Positions 20,123-27,935 of a stretch of DNA of 48,276 bases are shown here, one piece after another; the stretch's first letter is position 1; each line of letters begins with the position of its first letter. The DNA comes from Deltaproteobacteria bacterium (GTDB lineage Bacteria > Myxococcota > Myxococcia > Myxococcales > Anaeromyxobacteraceae): NCBI GenBank assembly GCA_016214955.1, contig JACRMN010000005.1, positions 1-48,276 of the forward strand, given 5' to 3'. Under the pieces are notes generated by a model. That model saw nothing but the letters and a program-made list of their open reading frames with translations. It was not told where the DNA came from and made no database searches. The translations under genes were made by a program, and so were the position numbers.

Positions 20123-20704
20123 CTAGGCGAGCTTCTTGTCCTTGCCGTGCTCGCAGTGGCACTTGCCCTTCTCGCAGCCACACTCCTTGCCGCCGTCCTT
20201 GCACTTGCACTTGTCGGCCGCGGCGAACTTCTTGTCCTTCGAGGCGACGCAGTTGCACTTGCCCTTCTCGCAGCCGCACTCCTTGGCGCCGTCCTTGCAC
20301 TTGCACTTCTCGGCCGCGGCGAACTTCTTGTCCTTCGAGGCGACGCAGTTGCACTTGCCCTTCTCGCAGCCGCACTCCTTGCCGCCGTCCTTGCACTTGC
20401 ACTTCTCGGCCGCGGCGGTGACCTTGCCGTCCTTCTTCTTGGGGGCGCAGGTGCACTTGCCCTTCTCGCATCCGCACTCCTTCCCGCCCTCCTGGCACTT
20501 GCACTTCTCGGCGGCGGCCAGGGTGCTGGCGGCGGTGGGGGCGGCGGCCTTCTTGTCGGCGGCCGGCTTCTCGGCCGGCGCGGACTCCTTCTTGTCGGCC
20601 TTGTCGGCCTGCTTGGCGCAGTCGCAGGCGAACGCAGGGGTGGCAATGGCGAGCGCGAAGACGGCCGCAGCGCCCAGGGCAATCGAGAGCAGGTAACGCT
20701 TCAT
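20123..20704 (-). CDS. Exported cysteine-rich repeat protein, metallothionein-like
   Basis: A 193-residue protein. A signal peptide (MKRYLLSIAL... ending TPAFA) is followed by CDC, a Lys/Ala-rich spacer (about 30-65) and four repeats. Each repeat carries C-x-C-x6-C-x-C-x4-C-x-C (for example KCKCKDGGKECGCEKGKCNC), with a 32-residue period in the inner repeats. The mature protein has 26 Cys and much Lys and almost no aromatic residues. Clustered CxC pairs are typical of metallothioneins that bind Cu(I), Zn or Cd as thiolate clusters. Export is unusual for a metallothionein and would place it in the periplasm or outside. GGAGGAG at 20712-20718 fixes the ATG at 20702-20704. Metal binding is inference from composition. 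Confidence 0.85.
   Translation of the reverse strand: MKRYLLSIALGAAAVFALAIATPAFACDCAKQADKADKKESAPAEKPAADKKAAAPTAASTLAAAEKCKCQEGGKECGCEKGKCTCAPKKKDGKVTAAAEKCKCKDGGKECGCEKGKCNCVASKDKKFAAAEKCKCKDGAKECGCEKGKCNCVASKDKKFAAADKCKCKDGGKECGCEKGKCHCEHGKDKKLA
20150..20500 (-). repeat. Tandem coding repeats of 96 bp in the cysteine-rich gene
   Basis: The stretch encoding the CxC modules is tandemly repeated. Two inner units begin at 20226 and 20322 (96 bp apart) and are nearly identical, while the outer units are more diverged. Near-identical inner units suggest recent expansion or contraction by slippage or unequal recombination. Confidence 0.8.
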
Positions 20705-20757
20705 GTGTGTTCTCCTCCGGTTGTCCATGGTCGCGCTGGGTCGACCAGGAGGCGCGT

Positions 20758-20786
20758 AGCCTAAAAGGGGGGTTCACCCAAGTCAA
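20758..20786 (-). promoter_or_regulatory. Sigma-70 promoter for the cysteine-rich gene
   Basis: Read on the minus strand: TTGACT (20781-20786), a 17-bp spacer with a C-run and T-run, then TAGGCT (20758-20763). It lies about 54 bp before the ATG at 20704, with a good Shine-Dalgarno in between. No obvious dyad for a metal-responsive repressor was seen in the spacer. Confidence 0.5.
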
Positions 20787-20823
20787 GGACGGCCGGCCCC
20801 CTGGACCGTATTCAACGGGCCCA

Positions 20824-20852
20824 TTGAGCCGGCGATGGGTGGTGCGTATGCT
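20824..20852 (+). promoter_or_regulatory. Sigma-70 promoter, leaderless type, for the gene at 20861
   Basis: TTGAGC (20824-20829), a 17-bp spacer and TATGCT (20847-20852), with only 8 bp from the -10 box to ATG 20861. Transcription would start at or next to the start codon. No Shine-Dalgarno is present. Confidence 0.6.
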
Positions 20853-20860
20853 GCGCCGCC

Positions 20861-22021
20861 ATGCCCCTCGACGCCGCCGCCCTCCTCGCCCTCCTCCGCG
20901 ACCCCAACGCCGAGACCCAGCAGATCGCCGAGGCCGCGGGCGTCCCGCGTGACGAGGTGGGGAAGGCGGCCCGCATGGTCCACGCCATCGCCAGGGCCAA
21001 GGCCGAGGAGGTGTCGGCCCTGCCCGGCCCCCTGGCCCTGGCGGTCCTGCGCGCCGCCGCGGCGGCGGGGCGGGCCGACGTGCTGGCGGCGGTGGCAGCC
21101 GGCGAGAACCGCGATGCGGCCAAGGAGGCCAAGCGCAGCCTGCACCTGCTGCGGGTCCGCGGCGTCGCGGTCCCGGAGCTGCCGCGGGCCGCGCCGCCGC
21201 CGGTGAACCCGCCGGTCGAGCCGGAGCTGCCCTGCTACGCTTCCTCGCTCGACGGGCAGGGGGAGCGGGCCGTCTGGCTGGCCCGCAACGTCCCGGGCAA
21301 GGGCGTGGAGGTGGGGCAGGCCGTGATCTCCGACGTGCGCGGCCTGCTCTCGCTGCAGGTGGGCATGCTCGGGCGCAAGGAGTACCGGGCCTTCGCCGGC
21401 GACCTCCTGGAGCGCGGCGGCGGCCTGCGGGTGGCCGAGATCCCGCGGGCCACAGCGCACGCGCTGGTGGCCGACGCCCGCCGTCGCGCCGAGGCCGGCG
21501 GGCAGCCGCTGCCCGAGGGCGCCTCGCTCTGGCTCTCCAGGCTGGGCGAGGCCCCGCCGCTGCCCGACCCGGCCGTCCGCTTCCCGGCGCTGCCGGCCGG
21601 CGAGGAGGAGGCCGCCGTGGCCGCCTCCGGACGGCTCCACGACCTGCCGCTGCTGCGCGGCTGGATCGCCGACGAGGAGGTGCTGCGGGCCACCTCCGCC
21701 AGGCTCGACGAGGCGGCCCGCTCGCCCCTGCTGGTGGACGACCGGCAGCGGGCCGAGCGGGTGGAGCAACTCCTCGAGGAGGCCATCACCGGCTACTTCG
21801 ACGCCGCGCGCCGCGAGCGCTGGGCCCGCCGGCTGCTGCTCACCGCCGTCCACCTGGCCGACACCGGCGACGAGCCCAGCGCGCGGATCGCCGCCGCCGC
21901 CAGCCGGGCCCTGGCCGCCGGCGCCGACGCCCTCACCGTGCCCTTCGCCAGGCGGCTCTTCGAGAAGGCGCTGCCCGCCGCCGCCCCTGCTTCCCCGCTG
22001 CGCGCGCCGGTGGCCCCCTGA
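20861..22021 (+). CDS. Hypothetical protein, function unknown
   Basis: A 386-residue soluble protein without signal peptide or membrane helix. I do not recognise the family. The first 110 residues are Ala-rich helices resembling HEAT-like pairs (ALLRDPNAETQQIAEAAG, KEAKRSLHLLRVRGV). A Pro-rich linker (about 110-125) leads into a mixed alpha/beta middle (YASSLDGQGERAVWLARNVPGKGVEVGQAVISD), and the C-terminus is helical. The stop is 2 bp before the NUDIX start, so it probably heads a four-gene unit with NUDIX, AMMECR1 and RseP. Confidence 0.7.
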   Translation: MPLDAAALLALLRDPNAETQQIAEAAGVPRDEVGKAARMVHAIARAKAEEVSALPGPLALAVLRAAAAAGRADVLAAVAAGENRDAAKEAKRSLHLLRVRGVAVPELPRAAPPPVNPPVEPELPCYASSLDGQGERAVWLARNVPGKGVEVGQAVISDVRGLLSLQVGMLGRKEYRAFAGDLLERGGGLRVAEIPRATAHALVADARRRAEAGGQPLPEGASLWLSRLGEAPPLPDPAVRFPALPAGEEEAAVAASGRLHDLPLLRGWIADEEVLRATSARLDEAARSPLLVDDRQRAERVEQLLEEAITGYFDAARRERWARRLLLTAVHLADTGDEPSARIAAAASRALAAGADALTVPFARRLFEKALPAAAPASPLRAPVAP

Positions 22022-22023
22022 CC

Positions 22024-22443
22024 ATGGACCGGCCCGCCGGACCGTCGCCGACGGTGGACGTCGTGCTCCTCGTGCCCGGCGACCGGGTGGTGCTGGTGGA
22101 GCGCCGCTACCCGCCGCTGGGCTGGGCGCTGCCGGGCGGCTTCGTGGACGTGGGGGAGACGCTGGAGGCCGCCGCGGTGCGCGAGGCGCGCGAGGAGACC
22201 GGCCTCGAGGTCCGGCTCCTCGACCTGGTGGGCTGCTACTCCGACCCGCGGCGCGACGCCCGGCGCCACACCGTCACCGCCGCCTTCCTGGCGAGCGCGG
22301 TGGGCGAGCCGCGCGGCGGCGACGACGCCGCGCGGGCCCAGGCCTTCGGCTGGGACGCGCTGCCGCCGCTCTGCTTCGACCACGCCGAGATCCTGGCCGA
22401 CGCCCGGCGCCTGCTCCTCACCGGCGCCCGGAGGCGCCCGTGA
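22024..22443 (+). CDS. NUDIX hydrolase
   Basis: A 139-residue nucleoside-diphosphate-linked pyrophosphohydrolase. The NUDIX box is perfect: G39-x5-E45-x7-R53-E54-x2-E57-E58-x-G60. The preceding segment WALPGGFVDVGET is typical of the MutT/ADP-ribose pyrophosphatase branch. The substrate is not determinable. Its stop overlaps the GTG start of the AMMECR1 gene (GTGA at 22440-22443). Confidence 0.92.
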   Translation: MDRPAGPSPTVDVVLLVPGDRVVLVERRYPPLGWALPGGFVDVGETLEAAAVREAREETGLEVRLLDLVGCYSDPRRDARRHTVTAAFLASAVGEPRGGDDAARAQAFGWDALPPLCFDHAEILADARRLLLTGARRRP

Positions 22444-23000
22444 GCCAGCCCCACCTCGGCCCCACCGAGAAGGCAGCGCTCCTGGGCATCGCCCGGGCGG
22501 CGCTGCGCCAGAAGCTCCAGGGGGGCCCGGCCCCGGCGCTGCCGGAGGCGGGGCCGCTGGCCGAGCCGCGGGGCGCCTTCGTCACCCTGCGCCGCGGCGG
22601 CGAGCTGCGGGGCTGCATCGGCACCTTCACCCCCACCGGCCCGCTCGCCCGGGTGGTGGCCGAGATGGCGGTGGCCGCCGCCACCCAGGATCCGCGCTTC
22701 CCCGCGGTCGAGGCCGGCGAGCTCGACGACCTGGACGTGCACGTGTCCGTCCTCTCGCCGCGCAGGCCCATGACCGACCCCTCCGAGATCGTCATCGGCC
22801 GCGACGGCATCCTGGTCCGGCGCGGCTGGCACCGGGGCACGCTCCTGCCGGTGGTGGCCGTGGAGAACGGCTGGGACGCCCGCACCTTCCTGGCGCGCAC
22901 CTGCCTCAAGGCGGGGCTCCCGCCCGACGCCTGGGAGGCGGCCGACGCCCAGGTGGAGCTGTTCTCGGCCGAGGAGCTGGGCAGCCCCGATGGCGAGTGA
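22440..23000 (+). CDS. AMMECR1-domain protein (AmmeMemoRadiSam system protein A-like)
   Basis: A 186-residue protein with the AMMECR1 domain: FVTLRRGGELRGCIGTF with the invariant LRGCIG motif, ATQDPRFP, and ELDDLDVHVSVLSP. In many prokaryotes AMMECR1 is linked to a Memo-like protein and a radical SAM enzyme; neither is adjacent here. The start is GTG 22440, coupled to the NUDIX stop. Biochemical role unknown. Confidence 0.9.
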   Translation: MSQPHLGPTEKAALLGIARAALRQKLQGGPAPALPEAGPLAEPRGAFVTLRRGGELRGCIGTFTPTGPLARVVAEMAVAAATQDPRFPAVEAGELDDLDVHVSVLSPRRPMTDPSEIVIGRDGILVRRGWHRGTLLPVVAVENGWDARTFLARTCLKAGLPPDAWEAADAQVELFSAEELGSPDGE

Positions 23001-23031
23001 TCGCCGGCCCGGCGCGTGGTAGGGAGAGCCG

Positions 23032-24075
23032 ATGAGCGCGCTGGTCGTCGCCATCACCGTCCTCGCCTTCGCCCTGCTCATCGTGGTCCACGAGCTGGGC
23101 CACTTCCTGGCCGCGCGCGCCTGCGGCATGCGGGTGGAGCGCTTCAGCCTCGGCTTCGGGCCGGTGGTGTGGAAGCGCCAGCGCGGCGAGACCGAGTGGG
23201 CGGTGTCGGCGCTGCCCCTGGGCGGCTACGTCCGCATCGCCGGCATGGCGCCGGGCGACGAGATCAAGCCCGACGACGCCGCCGCCTACTGCAACCAGCC
23301 GGCCTGGCGTCGCCTCCTGGTGATCGTCGCCGGTCCGGGCATGAACTACGTGGCCGCGCTGGTGCTGGGCTTCGTGCTGGCCCTCAGCATCGGCTTCCCG
23401 CGCATCGTCCCCGGCCCGGTCATCGGCGACCGGGTCGAGGGCGGGGCGGCCGAGGCCGCGGGCCTGAAGTACGGCGACCGCATCGCCGCCGTCGACGGCG
23501 CGCCGGTGACCACCTGGCAGGAGCTGGTGGCCGAGGTGGTGCGGCGCCCGGGAAAGCCCATGGAGCTGACGGTGGAGCGCGACGGCGCCCGCCTCACCCT
23601 CTCCGCCACCCCGCGCGACGACGGCGGCGTGGGCCGCCTGGGCGTGGGACAGGCCGCCCGGCTCACGCAGGCCTCGGGCGTCGTCGAGGCGGCCGCCCTG
23701 TCGCTGGCGGCCACCAACGAGCGGGCGGTGCTGGTGCTGGCCGGCCTGGGCCAGGTGGCGAGTGGCCGCCAGAAGGCAGAGCTCCGCGGCCCGCTGGGCA
23801 TCGCCCAGGAGATGGCCCGCAGCGCCCGCGCCGGGGCCGCCCCGTTCCTGGGGATGGTGTGGTTCATCTCCATCGTCCTGGCCCTCTTCAACCTGCTGCC
23901 CATCCCGGCCCTCGACGGCGGCCGCCTGGTCTTCCTGGTCTACGAGATCGTCACCCGCAGGCGGGTCAACGAGAAGGTGGAGAACTTCGTCCACCTGGTG
24001 GGCTTCGTGGCCCTCTTCGGGCTCATCCTCTGGGTCACCGTCACCGGCGACCTGGTGCGCATCTTCAAGAGGTAG
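23032..24075 (+). CDS. rseP: Site-2 intramembrane metalloprotease, RseP family
   Basis: A 347-residue inner-membrane zinc protease. The HExxH motif is H20-ELG-H24 in the first membrane helix, one PDZ domain spans about 125-200, and the third metal ligand is in the NLLPIPALDGG motif near residue 300. E. coli RseP has two PDZ domains and about 450 residues; this shorter one-PDZ form resembles those in many deltaproteobacteria. It probably cleaves anti-sigma factors or remnant signal peptides. ATG 23032 follows a GGGAGAG site at 23022-23028. Confidence 0.92.
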   Translation: MSALVVAITVLAFALLIVVHELGHFLAARACGMRVERFSLGFGPVVWKRQRGETEWAVSALPLGGYVRIAGMAPGDEIKPDDAAAYCNQPAWRRLLVIVAGPGMNYVAALVLGFVLALSIGFPRIVPGPVIGDRVEGGAAEAAGLKYGDRIAAVDGAPVTTWQELVAEVVRRPGKPMELTVERDGARLTLSATPRDDGGVGRLGVGQAARLTQASGVVEAAALSLAATNERAVLVLAGLGQVASGRQKAELRGPLGIAQEMARSARAGAAPFLGMVWFISIVLALFNLLPIPALDGGRLVFLVYEIVTRRRVNEKVENFVHLVGFVALFGLILWVTVTGDLVRIFKR

Positions 24076-24108
24076 GCGCCGGCGCGGGCTCCCCGCTAGG
24101 ATGGCGGT

Positions 24109-24762
24109 ATGGCGGTCACCGTCCTCTACTTCGCCGGCGCCCGCGACGCCGCCGGCGCCTCCCGCGAGACCCTCTCCCCCGCACCCGCCACCCTGGGCGC
24201 GCTGCGGGCGCAGCTCTCCGAGCGCCACCCGGGCCTGGCCCGCATCCTGCCCCGCTGCCGCCTGGCGGTGGACGAGGACTTCCAGGGCGACGAGGCCCCG
24301 CTGCGCGACGGCGCCGAGGTGGCGGTCATCCCGCCGGTCTCCGGCGGCGCGCCGCTCTACCAGGTGGTGGACCGGCCGCTCGACCTCGGCGAGGTGGTGC
24401 AGGCGGTCCGCGGGCCGGGGCGCGGCGCGGTGGTGACCTTCACCGGCGACGTCCGCGGTGAGACCCGCGGTCGCCGGGTGCTGCGGCTCGAGTACGAGGC
24501 CTACGTGCCCATGGCCGAGAAGAAGCTTCGCGAGATCGGCGAAGCTGTCGCCGCCGCCCATGGCGCCGCGGTGGCCATCGTCCACCGGGTGGGCAGGCTC
24601 GCCCCCGGCGAGGCGGCGGTGGTCATCGCCTGCGCCTGCCCGCACCGCACCCCGGCGTTCCGGGCCTGCGAGGCCGCCATCGAGCAGCTCAAGAAGGACG
24701 TGCCCATCTGGAAGCGCGAGGTCTTCGAGGACGGCTCGGAGTGGGTGGGGCTGGGGCCGTAG
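24109..24762 (+). CDS. Molybdopterin synthase MoaD-MoaE fusion
   Basis: A 217-residue protein that combines both subunits of molybdopterin synthase, which adds dithiolene sulfur to cyclic pyranopterin monophosphate. Residues 1-80 are a ubiquitin-fold MoaD ending in the Gly79-Gly80 pair (PPVSGG), the usual thiocarboxylate carrier end. Residues 81-217 are MoaE, with FTGDVRG, the conserved YEAYVPMAEKKL and the active-site lysines in LKKDVPIWKREVF. The internal GG means the carrier end is not free unless the chain is cleaved. TAGGAT (24097-24102) ends 6 bp before the ATG. Confidence 0.9.
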   Translation: MAVTVLYFAGARDAAGASRETLSPAPATLGALRAQLSERHPGLARILPRCRLAVDEDFQGDEAPLRDGAEVAVIPPVSGGAPLYQVVDRPLDLGEVVQAVRGPGRGAVVTFTGDVRGETRGRRVLRLEYEAYVPMAEKKLREIGEAVAAAHGAAVAIVHRVGRLAPGEAAVVIACACPHRTPAFRACEAAIEQLKKDVPIWKREVFEDGSEWVGLGP

Positions 24763-24810
24763 CCGCGGCTCGCCGCAGGGACCCCGGGCTCCAGACTTCG
24801 GTCCCGGGAG

Positions 24811-24871
24811 AAGCTTCCGGTGGGTTGCCGAGGCCTGCCGCCGGGAGCCTGCAGCCCAGCGTTCCCGGATC
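24811..24871 (+). repeat. Possible second dispersed repeat, copy 1
   Basis: The gap before the response regulator contains a 25-bp core (24847-24871, beginning GCCTGCAGCCC and ending CGGATC) that matches 42360-42385 apart from three single-base indels. Looser similarity extends about 35 bp to the left. Both copies lie in intergenic DNA. Confidence 0.4.
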
Positions 24872-24891
24872 AGGAGTGTTATGTTCGGCCG

Positions 24892-25269
24892 GTGACCCCG
24901 CCGCGGCGCGCCAAGGTGCTCATCGCCGACGACGATCGGCTGGTCCGGGCGCTCCTGACCGAGATGCTGCTGGACATGGGCCACACCGTGGTCGAGGCTG
25001 AGAACGGCCAGCAGGCGGTCGAGCTCTGCGCCCGCGAGCTGCCCGACGTGGTCATCCTCGACTTCCTCATGCCCAAGCTCTCCGGGCTCGATGCCCTGCT
25101 GGCCATGCGCCAGAAGGGCCACACCATGCCGGCGGTGATGCTGACCGCCATCAGCGACTCCTCGCTGCGGGCCATGGAGGGCTTCGACGCCCCGGACATC
25201 ATCCTGGGCAAGCCCTTCAAGCGCCGCCACATCGAGAAGGCGCTCGCCAAGGCGCTCGGCACGGGATGA
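24892..25269 (+). CDS. Single-domain response regulator
   Basis: A 125-residue receiver domain only. The acidic pocket DDD is at 13-15, phospho-acceptor Asp57 in ILDFLMPKLSG, the switch Thr in MLTAISD, and the conserved Lys in GKPF near 107. GTG 24892 places the first strand (AKVLIADDD) correctly; GTG 24820 would add 24 residues that do not fit the family. The stop overlaps the next start (ATGA at 25266-25269), so it is coupled to the HD-GYP protein and probably controls it. TTATGT around 24879-24884 may be a -10 for a near-leaderless message. Confidence 0.88.
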   Translation: MTPPRRAKVLIADDDRLVRALLTEMLLDMGHTVVEAENGQQAVELCARELPDVVILDFLMPKLSGLDALLAMRQKGHTMPAVMLTAISDSSLRAMEGFDAPDIILGKPFKRRHIEKALAKALGTG

Positions 25270-26240
25270 AGCTCTTCCGCTCCACCCTGCTCCTCATGCT
25301 GGTGGCGAGCACGGTCCCGGCCGGCGTGCTGGCCATCCTCTTCCTCTGGGCGCCCCAGCACGGCGCCGGCTTCGTGCTCGTGGCCACCGGCCTCGGGCTG
25401 CTGCTGTCCCTGGGGCTCTCGGCCTGGTTCGCCCGCGGCCTGTCCCGCGACGTCTCCCGGGTGGTGGTGGGCGCCCTGGAGATCGCCCGCGGCCGCTTCG
25501 GCCGGCAGGTGCCGGTCACCGCGCGCAACGAGCTGGGCGAGCTGGCCTACACCTTCAACCACATGTCGCGCGAGCTCCTCTCCTACGATCAGGAGAACCG
25601 GCGGCTCATCGCCGCGCTGGAGGCCGGCTACCTGGCCACGATCCAGAGCCTGGCCTCGGCCATCGACGCCAAGGACCCGTACACCCGCGGCCACAGCCAG
25701 CGGGTCAGCTACTGGTCGGTGGAGATCGGCCGCGAGCTCGGGCTCCCGGACGAGGAGCTCAAGGCGCTGGAGTACGGAGGCCTGCTGCACGACATCGGCA
25801 AGATCGGCATCGCCGAGCCCATCCTTCGCAAGGCCTCGGCGCTCACCGCGGACGAGATGGCCGCCATGCGCGGCCACCCCGCCATCGGCGCCGAGATCCT
25901 GAAGGACGTGGAGTTCCTCCGGGCCGCCGCCAGGGCGGTCCGCTCCCACCACGAGCGCTGGGACGGCCAGGGCTATCCCGAGGGACTGGTGGGCGAGTCC
26001 ATCCCCCTCGTGGCCCGCATCGTCAACGCCGCCGACACCTGGGACGCCTGCCGGTCGCACCGGCCCTACCAGCAGGCCATGTCGGTGGAGGAGGCGCTGG
26101 CGGTCACCGACAGGCTGCGCGGCACCCAGCTCGATCCCACGGTGCACGCCGCCCTGGTGCGGGTGATGCGCCGGCGCCACGCGATATCGGAGGAGCCGGA
26201 GGCGGGGCGCGGAATTGCCCCCCCTGCTCCGCACCCGTAG
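25266..26240 (+). CDS. Membrane HD-GYP c-di-GMP phosphodiesterase with HAMP-like linker
   Basis: A 324-residue protein. Two membrane helices (about 6-24 and 33-52) have almost no periplasmic loop, followed by a HAMP-like segment (about 53-105, with NELGELAYTFNHMSREL) and an HD-GYP domain (about 120-305). All key motifs are present: LLHDIGKIGI, HHERWDGQGYP and the downstream Asp-rich NAADTWDACRS, so the phosphodiesterase is likely active. It is translationally coupled to the single receiver protein just upstream, which makes a compact two-component signalling unit without a local kinase. Confidence 0.9.
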   Translation: MKLFRSTLLLMLVASTVPAGVLAILFLWAPQHGAGFVLVATGLGLLLSLGLSAWFARGLSRDVSRVVVGALEIARGRFGRQVPVTARNELGELAYTFNHMSRELLSYDQENRRLIAALEAGYLATIQSLASAIDAKDPYTRGHSQRVSYWSVEIGRELGLPDEELKALEYGGLLHDIGKIGIAEPILRKASALTADEMAAMRGHPAIGAEILKDVEFLRAAARAVRSHHERWDGQGYPEGLVGESIPLVARIVNAADTWDACRSHRPYQQAMSVEEALAVTDRLRGTQLDPTVHAALVRVMRRRHAISEEPEAGRGIAPPAPHP

Positions 26241-26249
26241 AGTCGGCCC

Positions 26250-27935
26250 ATGCGCCCGCTGGCGATCGCCCTGCTGCTGGCCGCCGCGCTCGGCCCCGCC
26301 GGGGCGCGCGCCGACGACGCGGCGCGCCGCGGCTTCGACCCCGACCCGCCGCGCCCTGCGCTCGGGCTCGACGGCCAGCTCACCACCGAGGGCGCCGGCC
26401 GGCTCCCCGCCGGGAGCTGGGCCCTGGGCCTGCAGCTCGAGTACGTCCGCGGCCTCCTCTCGCTGAAGAGCGGCAGCGACCGCATCGGCTACGCCGTCGA
26501 CGACCGCTGGGCCGCCCACCTCTCCGGCGCCTACGCGCTCCGCCGCCTCGAGCTCTCGGCCGGCCTCCCGGTGGCGCTCCACCAGGTCGACGGCCTCCGG
26601 CCGCTCCGCGAGCTGGGCGTGGGCCGCCCGCTCACCGACCCCATCTCCGCGGCCGGTCTCGGCGACCTGCGGCTGCAGGGGCGCACCACCTTCCTCTCCC
26701 AGGAAACCCACCTCGTGAACGCCGGCGCCGCGCTGGAGCTGCGCGTCCCCACCGGCGATCGCCGCGCCTTCCTCTCCGACGGCTGGGGGCTCCACCCCCG
26801 CCTCCTGGCCGGCCGTTCCCTGGGGCCGCTGCGCCTCGACGCCTCCCTCGGCTACCACGTCCGGCGCCAGGGCCAGTTCCTCCAGCTGGTGGCCCAGGAC
26901 GGCGTCACCACCGGGCTGGCCGCGGCCCTGGAGCTGGCGCGCTGGTCGCGGGTGCAGGAGTGGAAGGTCATCGCCGACCTGTCGGGCCTCTTCCCCCGGG
27001 GCGCCGCCTCCCACGGAGAGCGCTACCGCATCCCCCTCTCCGGCCGCGTGGCGCTGCGGGCCCGCCTCTGGCGCTCGCTCTGGGCCGACGTGGGCGTGGG
27101 CACCGGGCTCGCCTGGTTCGGCGAGGCCGGCTACGGGCGCGAGGCGCTCCGCGTCTTCGCCGGGCTGCGCTGGCAGCACCTTTCCCTCGACCGGGACGGC
27201 GACGGCGTCCCCGACGACGACGACCGCTGCCCCGACGTCCCCGGCCCGGTGGAGTGGGGCGGCTGCCCCACCGCCCCCGATCGCGACGGCGACGGCGTCC
27301 CCGACGACAGGGACCGCTGCCCCGACGTCCCCGGCCCGAAGGAGCTGGACGGCTGCCCGGATCGGGACGGCGACGGCGTCCCCGACCACCGGGATCGCTG
27401 CCCCGACGTGCCCGGCCCCAGGGACCTGGACGGCTGCCCGGACCAGGACGGGGACGGCATCCCCGACGTCGAGGACCAGTGCCCCACCCTCCCCGGCCCG
27501 GCGCAGAACGACGGCTGCCCGCTCGCCGAGGGCGAGCCGGTGGTGGAGATCGAGACCACCCGCCTCTCGCTGCGGGACATGATCCACTTCGACACCGCCA
27601 AGGACACCATCAAGGCGGAGTCGAACCACATCCTCGACGAGATCGGCGCCATCCTCCGCTCGCACCGCGAGATCCAGAAGGTGCGGGTCGAGGGGCACAC
27701 CGACAGCGTCGGCTCCCGCGCCTACAACCTGGACCTGTCGCAGCGCCGCGCCAGCTCGGTGGTGCGGGCCCTCACCGCCCGCGGCGTGGCCGCGGCCCGG
27801 CTGGAGGCGGTGGGCTACGGCTTCGACAGGCCGGTGGCCTCCAACTCCACGCCGCTGGGCCGGGCCAAGAACCGGCGCGTCGAGTTCACCCTGGTGGGCG
27901 AGAGCGATCCGCCCGAGGGCGGCGAGAAGAAGTGA
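26250..27935 (+). CDS. OmpA-family outer-membrane protein with thrombospondin type 3 repeats
   Basis: A 561-residue protein. The signal peptide (1-22, ending ARA) is followed by a beta-barrel domain (about 30-305) and four calcium-binding thrombospondin type 3 repeats (about 313-430; unit DRDGDGVPDDxDRCPDVPGP with paired Cys). An OmpA peptidoglycan-binding domain follows (about 440-550: IHFDTAKDTI, VEGHTDSVGS, NLDLSQRRASSV, NRRVEF). It probably anchors the outer membrane to peptidoglycan through a calcium-stiffened linker. The start at ATG 26250 is 9 bp after the HD-GYP stop. Its stop overlaps the next start (GTGA). Confidence 0.92.
   Translation: MRPLAIALLLAAALGPAGARADDAARRGFDPDPPRPALGLDGQLTTEGAGRLPAGSWALGLQLEYVRGLLSLKSGSDRIGYAVDDRWAAHLSGAYALRRLELSAGLPVALHQVDGLRPLRELGVGRPLTDPISAAGLGDLRLQGRTTFLSQETHLVNAGAALELRVPTGDRRAFLSDGWGLHPRLLAGRSLGPLRLDASLGYHVRRQGQFLQLVAQDGVTTGLAAALELARWSRVQEWKVIADLSGLFPRGAASHGERYRIPLSGRVALRARLWRSLWADVGVGTGLAWFGEAGYGREALRVFAGLRWQHLSLDRDGDGVPDDDDRCPDVPGPVEWGGCPTAPDRDGDGVPDDRDRCPDVPGPKELDGCPDRDGDGVPDHRDRCPDVPGPRDLDGCPDQDGDGIPDVEDQCPTLPGPAQNDGCPLAEGEPVVEIETTRLSLRDMIHFDTAKDTIKAESNHILDEIGAILRSHREIQKVRVEGHTDSVGSRAYNLDLSQRRASSVVRALTARGVAAARLEAVGYGFDRPVASNSTPLGRAKNRRVEFTLVGESDPPEGGEKK
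27190..27520 (+). repeat. Coding tandem repeats (TSP3 units)
   Basis: Four successive units encoding Asp/Gly-rich calcium loops, with a recurring GACGGCGACGGCGTCCCCGA core at the DNA level. The spacing is about 70-90 bp and the units are not identical. They belong to the OmpA-family gene. Confidence 0.8.

Noticed and set aside
20150-20500. CRISPR array
   Set aside because: The 96-bp units are translated, in frame and without unique spacers; they encode the cysteine-rich repeats.
27190-27520. CRISPR or non-coding tandem repeat
   Set aside because: The units encode thrombospondin type 3 calcium repeats within the OmpA-family gene.
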